Part shown: one piece after another, positions 34,001-44,656 of the stretch
Layout of the letters: the number at the start of each line of letters is the position of its first letter
How positions within the stretch are numbered: position 1 is the stretch's first letter
NCBI GenBank assembly: GCA_902729315.2
Contig: LR746267.1
Location: 1,541,501-1,605,500 of the forward strand
From: Spirodela intermedia
Taxonomy: Eukaryota; Streptophyta; Magnoliopsida; Alismatales; Araceae
Direction of reading: 5' to 3'
DNA: 64,000 bases
The notes under the pieces: model-generated
Told to the model about the DNA's origin: nothing
Database searches by the model: none
The model's input: only the letters and a program-made list of their open reading frames with translations
Position numbers and translations under genes: made by a program

Positions 34001-34847
34001 ACCCGTGCCTCACATCATAACCGTGTTGCGCCATCCGCCAACTCAAAGGTAACGGTGGGTGGCCGACATCATCAGTCTGATATAAGAGTGGGAGGCCGAT
34101 ATAAACTGTCCTACACTGCTCCATCCCTTTGTTTTTGGGGACTTTGACCCACAGAGAATGTCACATCGACCAGACATGCTCAACTTGGAGAAATCGCTCA
34201 AAAGATGTGTAGAAGTCACAAAACGTGATAACCCTTTGACCCCGGACAGAAAACCTCCAGACGGTTAAACTGCGGTAAAGTTATGTTAAGACTCTGACCC
34301 TCTCCCTCATCATCTTCGCCAAGAACCGCCAGGCCTTGCCCACTGCGTCCCCCAGCCCTTTCGGTCGCTATTTTATCCTCTCCTTATAATGCATTGGCCC
34401 TCTCCCTTGCAGTAGCATTGGACAAAACCTTTCAACGGATTACATACCTTGCTGTCAACGATATAATTTAAAAATGGAATTTCATGTAAATTTGATGTTA
34501 ATAATAATTTTTTGATTGTGCCGTTATTTCTATGAGCAACAAAGATGGAAATAACTTTAGATTAAATTCACATTTAATCATGAAGGGTATTTGAAAATCA
34601 TATCACAAAGGGTACATTGAAGTATGTTTATGGACGATAGAGGACAACACTGGAAAATACTCGTAGCCCCTGGGAACTCATCTTACTTTATTAGATGAGC
34701 CCTCGTGGTGGGGGACAGAAGGTGAACGCTTGGCAAGAACGCAGAAGGGCGTTTGGAACTTGCGGGTGCTATCGTGGATCCTCTTTCCTGTTAAGATTGA
34801 ACTAAAGCGTAAAGGATTCGTGTCCTATGGTCGTGCCTCCCATAAGG
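34001..34847. other. Intergenic, nothing recognised
   Basis: No motif-bearing frame or repeat end seen. Confidence 0.4.
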
Positions 34848-35555
34848 CTCGGTGTTCGGCGCAGTTGCGTCATAGTTGTGGCTTCCTCGAGCATGTCGCC
34901 ACGTCAGGGTTTTGTTGACCTTGACCCGTCGCAGATGTCCGCGGAGGCGACGAGGATTGAAAAGGGGTGTGTGACGCGTAATCCACCGGGGACTCGTTTT
35001 CCGTGTTGCCCCGCTGACACCTTATCCGTTCCAACTCTCCGCTAAAGTTGACAATGGATAAAATGTCTCGCTCCTTCAAAATATTTCCGTGGAAGAGTTT
35101 GACCGTTCGACGGAGTAGACAGCGCCTTCTTATCAGAGCACGTCGGCGGACCCGACTTGTCCACATTGGGCATTCTGAGGGCAGCCGCCGAAACATTATC
35201 CCAGCGCTCCGAATCACTCCCACGGCGGACGGGGCTGATGACAGCAGCACAGATACTTTTAGGGATCGCGTCTGTGGTCGAGCTTCTTTAATCATGGTTC
35301 GCAGTTTTCCACGGAGCAACTATTTTGCAAATGGCCCCAGCAGGGACCGCTCTAAGCTGTCACCTTGCCTACATTGGCAGTTCGTTACATTGAGCGCCTC
35401 GGAGGTTCGCCTGTTTCACCTGGGCGTCACAGCCCGTCCGTCGAAAGAGCGACAGATTTCAAGATTTTGTTTAACTCGAAGAGCTTATCGTCAACTAGTA
35501 GCAGCATTCTCAAATACGACTATCTAGAAGCGTATGATGCAACTTGTCTTATAAG
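34848..35555 (-). repeat. Second orphan class A upstream region
   Basis: Collinear with 17574-18232 (upstream of the gene at 17318). The gene-proximal end stops at a position equal to about 250 bp before the ATG, so TATA and the CAGGACTTGG box are missing, and unrelated sequence takes the place of a gene. Confidence 0.8.
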
Positions 35556-37043
35556 TGTTGACTGTATACAAAAAGGGTTGTGAAATTTGGAATGCCATTT
35601 TAAGGAGTGGTTAAACAATACAATTAAAAAATCATTCTTGAAGCTTGTTATGAGAACTTAATACATGCTTGAGCCAATTACTTCCATTTTAAATCATTAA
35701 TATATTAAAATATAATAAATATAATTTTTATCACGATTTGTCCGGATTTATTTTTTATTTCCATTCCTAGGGAACTAACAATGACCTAAGTTGGGGGGTG
35801 TGATAATATGCCATTTTTATTTGATACATAGTCCATAATTGGTATATTTGGTGCATTAGTTCATGCTAAATGATATAGATCTAATGAAAAATGAAATAAA
35901 GCATATTTTAGATTAATTACATGAAATACATGCTAAATGTGTACTTTTTACAAAAATTTATTTGATATTTATATCTTGAATATTCCCTCTTATATGTTAG
36001 TATACTTTACATAATATTTTTATCATTAAATCTGTCATTATTAGGACCAAAATAACAATTTAATACTTGGAATTCATTCTATTAAATAAAAATATTTTTT
36101 TCTAAGTTATGATTATTTTTCAGAATATTTTTGGAATATACGTTAATTTATATGAATATTATGAGCCCATTCAAATCGTATTAAGGTCAATTGTGTCACT
36201 TATTGCATTAAGTTAAAATGATTTGGGAAATGGGCAGAAATGAGTGAAAACTGTCCGAAAACTGCATAAAACAGCTAGAAATAGACAGAAAATTTGATAA
36301 AAAGTGGGCAAAAACACAAATGGAGAAATAGAAGTTGATCCTCACTAAAATAAAATTGTTTTTTAGAAAGTTGATTCCTCATTGGTTATAATGGATTCTA
36401 GAACTAGTGGGAATATAAAAAGTTCTTATTCAAGGCAAAAAGGGAGCTTTTTCCTTCCTCTTTATGTTGGGTAACAAATGGCAATTTTCTTCCAATTTTT
36501 CATTAATTTCTCATTTTATTTTTGATAAAAATACAATCTATATAGTTCTAAATTCATTTTTTTGATTCATTTAAGAAGTCATAAATGTAACAATTACTCA
36601 AACTTCACTTCTATCCTACATATCTCTTCTTATATTTTTTAGTAAAAATTACATAAATAATAACAAAGACAATATTAATCTTCATAAAAGCTCAAATCAT
36701 GATGAAAAAAAACTGACTCTTGAGGATGAGTGATATCTCATCAATGTTCCACATTCTTATTTAGTTTTCATGAAATAGAACCCTTTCCACACGTAATGGC
36801 ATAGTAAAAATATCATCATATAATTAATTAAAAAATCAAAAGCTGCATTTCATATCAATTTAAACAATCAGGATCTTGATTGAAGAAGCTATCCTTTAGC
36901 AATTTCCATTCCAACCCAAGAGTAAAATATTACCCAACCATCATGCCTATCTGAAATTTATTTATCATTAATTTTGAAAGTTCTTTACACATTTTCTAAG
37001 TTATTGGCTCAAAAAAATTATAGATTTTAACTATTAATATGTG
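35556..37043. other. AT-rich intergenic, nothing recognised
   Basis: Very AT-rich with no open frame of note; may be decayed transposon. Confidence 0.4.
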
Positions 37044-37048
37044 ATTAT

Positions 37049-38651
37049 TGATGTGACTTAGTCGTTGTATATTAAATCACGCAAATATAAAATTTATAAA
37101 ACTAGAAAATATGAATTTTCAGATATTTAGAAGTATTTCTGAACAAATATATCAATTATAATTCAATAAAACTTCCAAAAATAATGGTAATTTTCCAGGT
37201 CAATCATAGGGATGTAATATAATATCTGGTAGTTATTCAGAATGTTTCTCAATGAGTACGATTTTATATGAATTTTATACTACAAAATGAAGAGGAAATA
37301 TATTTAAAATTCACGAAAAAGGGAAATAAGGGTGCGGATGTCAGGATGACGTTAGTGCCCGGTGAACGTGAATCGGGCGAAAATAGAGTTCTACTCGGCA
37401 ATTCTTACGTAAGCGGTTATAGATGATTTAATTGATCAAATTAAGATCTATAAAAGTCGGAAGAATCGTAATAAAATAAAGTATATTTTGGTAAATTAAA
37501 TTCACAAAAACTATCATTAAATGAAGTGTAAAATAAGTTGAAAGTACGAAAACAGAGGCATCGCGACGGCAATATGTCGGCAATGTATTGGAATCCTGAG
37601 TGTTTGAGAGGATTGTCGTGCAGCATCCATGGCCTCGAAGGCTCTCCTTGGACAAACACGATGTGGGCAATCTCTAGATCTTCTCGCGAAGTCTAGAGAT
37701 TAATGAAATGGGTCGTCGAGTCGTCTCTAGTGGCTGTCACTTGGCGGAGTGGAAAAACGGCGACTTTGCGGCTCTCCGATGGTTGTCACCCGATGGAGAG
37801 GAGCTGGATGGAGGTGGGGCGCATGTTAAGGAGCTTTATCCTCAGGTCCGCACAACAAGAGGAGGCTCTTCATTGCATCTGGTACACTCTCAAGAGGTGG
37901 CGACTCGTCTCCCAGCGGATCGTCCTCTTCCTGACGATGGCTTGTTCATCGATCAATGGAGATGATTTACTCGATGGTTTTATGATCCTTTTATCACGAA
38001 TCGTTCTACAATTTTAGTAGCAATGCTCCACGAATCACATTGACGAGATTTTTGCCAATGATCCAGCGATTCTCATTGCTTAATCTTTCACCGATGATCT
38101 GCAAGAAAGTCGCGATAATCAGATAAAAATACATGACTTTTGGCTCTAGAAGGATTCGAACCCATGCCGGTTGTCCGCCCCTTCTGAGGAAGGTGTGACA
38201 TGGGTCTAGTCCCACATCAATTGTGCGCTGATTTTTTAGGTGAATATATAGTAATGTTACATTTCTAAACAAAGTTTCTTCTCTCACATGTACGACCACT
38301 CTTTGTTCCACAGTCGGCTGGCCACTAGTGACATGGAAGGGGAGTGGCGCACATGTGCCCCTATTGGTCCAAGCCGCTCGAGCCCCTTCTCACGGCTACT
38401 CCTCGACTGTGCTTCCGACCTGCTTGTAGGCCCGACGGGTCCCCCCCTTTTTACAATATTTTTATTTTTATTTACCTCAAAAGTAAGACTGTAAAAATCA
38501 TATAAAATCACATAATTACCCAAAAATTCGCATTAATCAATTAAAAACTAATTTTCATACTTTAACATAAATATAAGTCTATTTATCATGAGTTAAGGCT
38601 AAAACTATATTATTTACTAATTATTAACTCATGATAATGAAGACTTATCAA
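37049..38651 (+). mobile_element. Solo LTR, copy 2, with perfect 5-bp target duplication
   Basis: Begins TGATGTG and ends CTTATCA, flanked on both sides by attat (37044-37048 and 38652-38656). Homologous along its length to 23495-25132 in the opposite orientation. It has no adjoining retroelement interior. It contains the MKWV open frame (37703-38017) in the same LTR orientation as copy 1 and a tRNA-B-box-like ggattcgaaccc near 38152. Confidence 0.85.
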
Positions 38652-38656
38652 TTATC

Positions 38657-39127
38657 AGCTTCCTTCTAAAAATGTATTATATCAATACTTTTTTATATAA
38701 ACTTATATTGAATTAAATAAAATTTTATTTTCAAGGGAGGAACAAAATATAGAAGTGTATGGAGTTAATGAAGCATTGATACTAGCCACCAATTGAAGCA
38801 TTGTCTCTAGCCACTAAAGAGAAAGGGTTTTCTATGCCATTAATTTCGTCTCTCACTCTTTCTCTCTCCTCAAGCTCTCTTTTAATAGTAGTACTACAAA
38901 GGGGGCTAGACTGGTTTTATACTTGAAACCAGTCTTAATCAAAGACATAAAGGTGGAATGAGGTCTGGACAGACCTCTCTTAAAAAGGGTTGACCAAGTT
39001 ACATTCACAAATCTTCACTTTGACTTGGTCAATGTGAACTTCTTCAAAACTTCATATTGAAAACTTCATAAGCTCATCATGGGTGCAATAGAAAATAAAA
39101 ATGTTATATCTTCTCCAAGCAAGAGGT
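38657..39127. other. Intergenic, possibly decayed copia
   Basis: No domain assigned. Confidence 0.3.
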
Positions 39128-39400
39128 TAATTTCAAGTGCTATGAACTTTGATTAGGTATCAAAATTCATTTTTATGCTTAAGTATCAACACCCAAACTT
39201 TTCAGAAAACAATCATCAATAAATGATAGAAAATATTGAGCACCTCTTTTTGAAGGGACACAAGGACCACAAAGATCAGAGTAGACATAATTAAGAGTAC
39301 TTTTCATCTTGTGAATTTTTATTCAGAAGCTCACTTTGTTATGATTTCTTAAGATGTAATGTTCACAAAATTCAACTTTACTAGTACTTTATCCACAAAG
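39128..39400 (-). mobile_element. Ty1/copia integrase remnant
   Basis: Minus strand reads STLNYVYSDLCGPC, then QYFLSFIDDC, matching the first catalytic aspartate region of copia integrases (HSDLWGP, YFLSFIDDYSR). Stops follow within 20 codons. Confidence 0.7.
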
Positions 39401-39929
39401 TAAGCCTCTCTTGGTCAATAAATTGATTCCTTTTGATGGGGTCAGTGGCCCAAGCATCCATAGATGCGATGGGTCTCAATTGGGTTTTAACATGGATGCA
39501 GATTCTATTCAGCCCAATTTAGACCAAGGAATGGCTAACCCGAGAAGGGATATGCGCCTGGACAAGACCCATTTTCAAAGGAAAGGATGGGCCCAAGAGA
39601 AAAGAATCTCCTCCCCTTCCTTTTCTCTCTCTCCCAACCAACTTTTTATAACACTTGTAGGGGAGGCATCCATAATACCCAGGCAACCTTTCGGAGTGTG
39701 ACTCATGGGATTGAAGACGAGCATCCAGCCCTTGATCAAAGAAGAAAATTATAAGGATTAGAGGATTCCACGAGGCATTCATTGAGAGGGTCAAAAGCAT
39801 TCATTCGGAGGGTCAAAGATGCTAAGGCAGTCAACTAGGAGCTATCAACCACCCAACTTCTATGTGAAACTTTTCATCTCTCTCATAAATACCCCTAAAT
39901 TCATTTATTAAAAGGGAGATTTCATGTAT
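39401..39929. other. Intergenic, nothing recognised
   Basis: A 96-codon open frame (39411-39701) has no recognisable domain and overlaps an opposite frame. Confidence 0.35.
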
Positions 39930-40915
39930 TACCTAACTTCTGTATGTCAACATTACGCATGGTATCCGCTGAGTTGGCCGTGTCTCCAGGATAGTGCAGA
40001 AAGAGTCGCCTCCTTCCGTCAGCTTCCAACCGACGTAGACGGTTTTTACGGGAAAAAGATCCTTCTGAATACCCTAGAACGACGTAGGGGCGACAGGCAA
40101 AAGTGTAGATGTGGATAATGTTTTGCCGCTCGCGGTCAACCACCTGTCGTTTCACGGATGTTGCCGCCCGGGAGTAAACTCTGAAGGCTACGCGGTAACG
40201 AGCCGCGAATCATTTCACGGATTGGTGTTGACGAGATACTTCGGGTATGGCATTCTTTAAACATGGTTAGGATGAAGTTAATAGCCAATTAATACGGGTC
40301 CTTGCACCCGGAATGAAAGTTCGTGCTTATTTATTCCCGTTTTGTGGACATAACAGTAGATACAGACGTAAATATTTTCGATAAGAACTTTCCAAATAGA
40401 AACCAGGCTATAGGCTGAGATAGATAGTAGAGACGAGGACAGAGCTACTATTGGTCATATATCTCGTCTCAGATCATCGATCACGCGCGATCTTCACGCC
40501 ATATTCGAACTGTGAACTGCAGGGGACGGCACACAGCGCAGCACTGCTGAAGCGGCAGATCTTGTAAGGTCAAAACAAAACAGGATTACTCAACAATTAT
40601 TACACTACGAAATCATCCGTGCGTGAACAGATATCTGGCAGATCACAACAAGTGGCTAAGTAAAAAAAGGACAAGTGGATGCAAGGATTAGAAGGTAATA
40701 ATGAACGACTTAAATGAGCGGCGTGCCATGCATTCAAATCCCTATCGGCTTCGTATCTTCTTGGTGATGGGATCAGAGGAGAAGGTTGACGTCTATCACT
40801 GATGGCAGAATATACAAAATAATCCGTTGACAATTGCGACGACACGCGTAGTTCTTTCTGTCCCATCCAACTACTTACAGTAAATTTCACGGGTCGGGCC
40901 CAGGGCACTACTAAC
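39930..40915 (+). repeat. Outer part of inverted-duplication arm 1 (R1 plus upstream region)
   Basis: Matches 56470-57590 reversed. Contains an R1 copy (about 39940-40185, minus orientation) and the region upstream of the class C gene. Confidence 0.75.
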
Positions 40916-40924
40916 TATAAATAG
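40916..40924 (+). promoter_or_regulatory. TATA box of the class C gene
   Basis: TATAAATAG, about 92-100 bp before the ATG at 41016. In the dead class C copy the same site reads TACAAAATAG. Confidence 0.65.
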
Positions 40925-41015
40925 AACTTTATCAAACGGCTACAAGCAACCCCCTTCCCCTCTGACGTGCCCCAAAGCTCATATTCTCAGGTCCTCCCGT
41001 TGCCTCCTATAGGAT

Positions 41016-41333
41016 ATGGCAACCGCCTGCAAGACTTCGGTTGCAGCGGCAGCTGCCGTTCTCCTGTTGCTCATCGCAGTCGCCGTTGCCCCGGTCTCAG
41101 CCAGCAATTTAACGGCTTACTCGGTAGTCGGCTGCACTGGGAACAATATAACTTGGGGATGTGGCTGTTACAACTTCACAGGCTACAAGGGAGGCTACTT
41201 CTTCAACTACACGGCGGGCCAGGTCGGCCTGTTCTACTTTAACACAGGCTGCCGTGGCCTCTACATTCCCGTCTTCTTTCGCGTTCGCTACTGTTGGTTC
41301 CACATCTTTAACAGCGTTAAGATACTATGCTAA
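41016..41333 (+). CDS. Class C MiAMP1-like protein, predicted glycosylated
   Basis: 105 residues. Signal peptide about 1-29 (ending APVSA), mature part of 76 residues. Six cysteines at 40, 49, 51, 79, 93 and 105; spacing C-x8-C-x-C-x27-C-x13-C-x11-C, one residue shorter between Cys1 and Cys2 than in classes A and B. The GYKGGY core is kept, so the barrel fold is likely. It is unusual in carrying four N-glycosylation sequons (N31-L-T, N44-I-T, N53-F-T, N64-Y-T), many aromatic residues (YFFNY, LFYFN, VFFRVRYCWFHIF) and few charged ones; class A and B proteins lack this. Binding or target may therefore differ. AATAAA at 41428-41433. A frameshifted sister is at 56096-56406 and a fragment at 2979. 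Identification as a family member is firm; the function is inferred. Confidence 0.9.
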   Translation: MATACKTSVAAAAAVLLLLIAVAVAPVSASNLTAYSVVGCTGNNITWGCGCYNFTGYKGGYFFNYTAGQVGLFYFNTGCRGLYIPVFFRVRYCWFHIFNSVKILC

Positions 41334-43870
41334 GCGTGATCTTGTTCTGTGTGTCCTATCCACTAATCTGACTTCGAGTTAGTGGTCTTATCGTGTACTT
41401 AAAGAACCCCATAAATACATCCTATGAAATAAAGGATCACGGCAGCCGTCTACTGTTAAATTAACATAGTTTCTGTCCTCATGAACAGACTACAGGCGTG
41501 TTTGCCTCATTCCAGGGATCGGTTTTGCGTAGTGCTTTTGAGCAATATCACTCGATTGCTTTCGACGAAACACGATTGACCTGACCTCTTGGCTGGCCAA
41601 GATGATCTGGTGGGCTCACCAGATCGTACGCGATGTCCAAGGCTTTTTCCTCTTCGGTAAAAGAAAGCTCACTTTTTTTCTTGGGTTCTATGGGCTTCTC
41701 TGGCGAATACCGTCCAAGCATGCTTTTCCGATTTCAAACACAGGCTTTCCCAATGCATCCTGGGAGATGGGCCGCAGTCTGGTTATAAGCTACAGTTATT
41801 AGCCTAGATATAAACATTTCCATTCGATCTTTCCCATAATCATAGGTACTGCCATCAAGTTCATCAAGCCAACCTAACGTTGACGGAGTTAAGCTCAGAC
41901 ATCTAATGGTTTTATCAATCGAGGTGGCAAGCGGCTACAAGTAAAGAGGTATCAATTGAAGCATAGCTTCTACTCATGGATGAAACAAAGATAATAAAGT
42001 GAATTTCTTACCAAAGTTGCATCGTTTAATCTTTGATTATAGCGTAACAGATTTCGCAGCATAGCCCCTATAAATAGAATAGAATGAAAGTCAATTTGGT
42101 ATTATAGATTCATGGTTTTTAATTTTGAAATATACTCAATAAATGTCTCTAGGATTGTCCTGATGGACGGAGAAATTATCTATCTTACAGAGTCAAATCT
42201 TGGCAAGATCGTTTGCCTATCCTCACTCCAACGGTCGTCACCTGGCACCTTGTCACTACGTTAAATTTGTTTTTGACAATTTTTGAAATCTTCCCTAACT
42301 AAAAATAAATTCTAAACGGGTAGTTTTGTGACAAATCTTTCACCATTCTGCTTCTAGTTCAAGAAATTCTATTTTAATAAAATTGCAATCTAAAACATCT
42401 TTACTTAATTGTGCGGGTAACATTGTCCATACGATCTAAACCTTATGTAGACCATTTGAAACCTTTTACGATGCTTGTAAAAGTTTCTGTTCGGAGATCG
42501 TTATCATTTTCGAAGAAACCAAGCGAACCAATTTTGCCTACAGTAAGCTTATTGCTCATCATTTCAGCTTGGGGAAATCAATGATTCTGTCGGAGTCTTT
42601 CTATGCTTGTACCTGTTTTATGTGAGGGGGAGTAATTTTACTCTTCTGTACCTGTTGATGATCACTCGACTCCACCATCCTGTGGATGCACTTGGTGTTG
42701 TTGCCCTTACACGCACATTTCAGAATACATCTTTCGAGAAAATTCGGTATCCAGGCAAGCTTCAAGATGCTAACGGCATAGCTTTCATGTATGATGAAGG
42801 TGGACCCCATGCGTACTTCTCCTCGGTTCACTAAATTAGTTCAATGAATTGTTTACCGTATCCTCGCGCTAAGGAACAAATGTCGGCCATTTTCCGACGT
42901 TGAAATTCCCATTATTTAATGTGGAAAACACTCTGAGCAGGACTCTGAGCTAATTAAGCTTAATGGGATTCGTCTAGTTCTCGAATAACCTAACAATCTT
43001 AAATCGACACTGAACGGCAGTATATGACACCCAAAAGGAACTGAAGACTCGATGAGTGACCAACTTAATTCTGACTGAAGTCTCACGATTTGGGTGACTT
43101 CCATTTCATGGGTACAATAAAATGTTCTAAATCGAGCAGACTCCTTAAACGGTGAGATTTGTTAAGGGCTAATACGTGAGAAGAAACCTAGTTATCTAAA
43201 GTTCATAAACGTAAAGAATCTTTGGGACTTTGGGATATTGTTACATGTCCTAAGAACTACCGTCGAATGGAAGTGGCTAATGCAAAAATAACCTGCCATT
43301 CTCCAGATCTCCGCTTTATGAAACTACCGTCGGGGAAGCAACGTGATGTTGATATAATTTAGTGACAGTCGAAAATTATGTAGAGCGCACTAATAGAAAA
43401 TCTGGATGCAGCCCACGGATAAAACCCGTCGTCTAGAACAACGTTGTCATTTTCTAGCTTCATGTCGATCAACCATGCAGCATTTCTTCTCTAAAACTGA
43501 TGACGATTTTCTGTGAATTGTGCCCACTAACGTCGTAAGGAGCGAAGGATCACAAAAATTACGTGTAGATACGCATAGTATCCGCTGAATAAGATACTTT
43601 AGAACAGTGGCAAGTTTATACGGGAAAACTACCCTGTGAGTAGCATTGTATGATGTAGGTAGGAGTGACACATGGCGTGTATAACATTTGCCGCTCGTGT
43701 CCAACGTACTATCTGTAGACGCTGAATTCAGATGAGAAGGTTAAGCGGGAGCTAGCTGCCTGTCGTTTCACATATAGCAATCTTCATAAGATTAAAAAAG
43801 GAAATCTTGAGGTTCTTCGATTATGACTTGCTTCGAAGGAGTTAGAAGATTAGGACAAAGTCAATATTTT
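41334..43870 (+). repeat. Inner part of inverted-duplication arm 1 (class C 3' flank)
   Basis: Matches 53300-56090 reversed. It includes AATAAA (41428-41433), a segment at about 41522-41750 absent from the copies at 2.5 and 3.2 kb, and an R1 copy (about 43440-43760, minus orientation). No gene seen. Confidence 0.75.
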
Positions 43871-44182
43871 TCGTTCTTACATGAACTTCTGTGCAGACTG
43901 ACAAATACCTTCGGATGCTGATTTACTCGTGAAGGTAGTTTTGATAACCGTTCGTTTTTATGCGATGCCAGTAAGAAACCGCGTACAAGTAAACGAACTG
44001 GTTTTCCGAAACATAGCCCAACATAGTAGTCCTCAACTGAAAATATAAGAAAAATCATGTACTCTGAGCCTACGGCCCAGAAAAGCTTTTCGTCAGTTTC
44101 GTCAAGGGAGTTATTGGATGGCATGTTTTAAAAAGCAATCACGAACATTGTTCGTGTACTTGTAGACGCAGCTCACTAATCC
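43871..44182 (-). repeat. Flank sequence also related to 62690-62870
   Basis: Similar to the sequence just downstream of the fragment at 62949 ('gatgctgattta', 'gcgatgcc', 'actctgagc', 'ggcccag'). No gene seen. Confidence 0.45.
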
Positions 44183-44656
44183 GTGACTCATACTTTATTC
44201 AACAGATTTCACAAATGCAGTCAACAATCCACATCAATGACTGAAATGGTACATATTCACAGAACTCCCTGGTGCTTCATGAAATTTGGAAGGAAAGGAA
44301 AAAGTAGTAGTAAAGAGATGGCCGAGACAATGAAAACAGTAATTTGTTTCCTGCTTCTAGATCAGTTGATAGCAATGGCCATTTGGTCCACCAGTAAGGT
44401 TCTAAGAATGTCCGCGATCTTATTTGGACGAACTTCATTCCGAGCGATATCTCAACCGGGTAAAAGGGTAATGCCCGAACACCCTCAGATTGTCCGAGAT
44501 TTGTGGCTAAATTCTCGTATATTGCAAAGAGTGGATGATAAATTTATTCCCGTCAATACCAATTTGAATCCAATGCAACTTGAATTGACGGACGAGCTTG
44601 GTTTCGTAAGATGGAATGGAGGCACACTGAATAGCCCGGCCATTATAATGAACTAA
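44183..44656 (+). other. Unassigned 157-codon open frame
   Basis: The longest open frame in this interval that is not a shadow of a known gene. Residues 52-67 (VICFLLLDQLIAMAIW) are hydrophobic; the rest shows no domain I recognise. No TATA box at the usual distance, no paralogue in the window. It may be chance. Confidence 0.15.

Noticed and set aside
38140-38180. tRNA gene suggested by ggattcgaaccc inside the solo LTR
   Set aside because: Only the B-box-like sequence is present; no T-stem pairing, acceptor stem or A box at the right distance.
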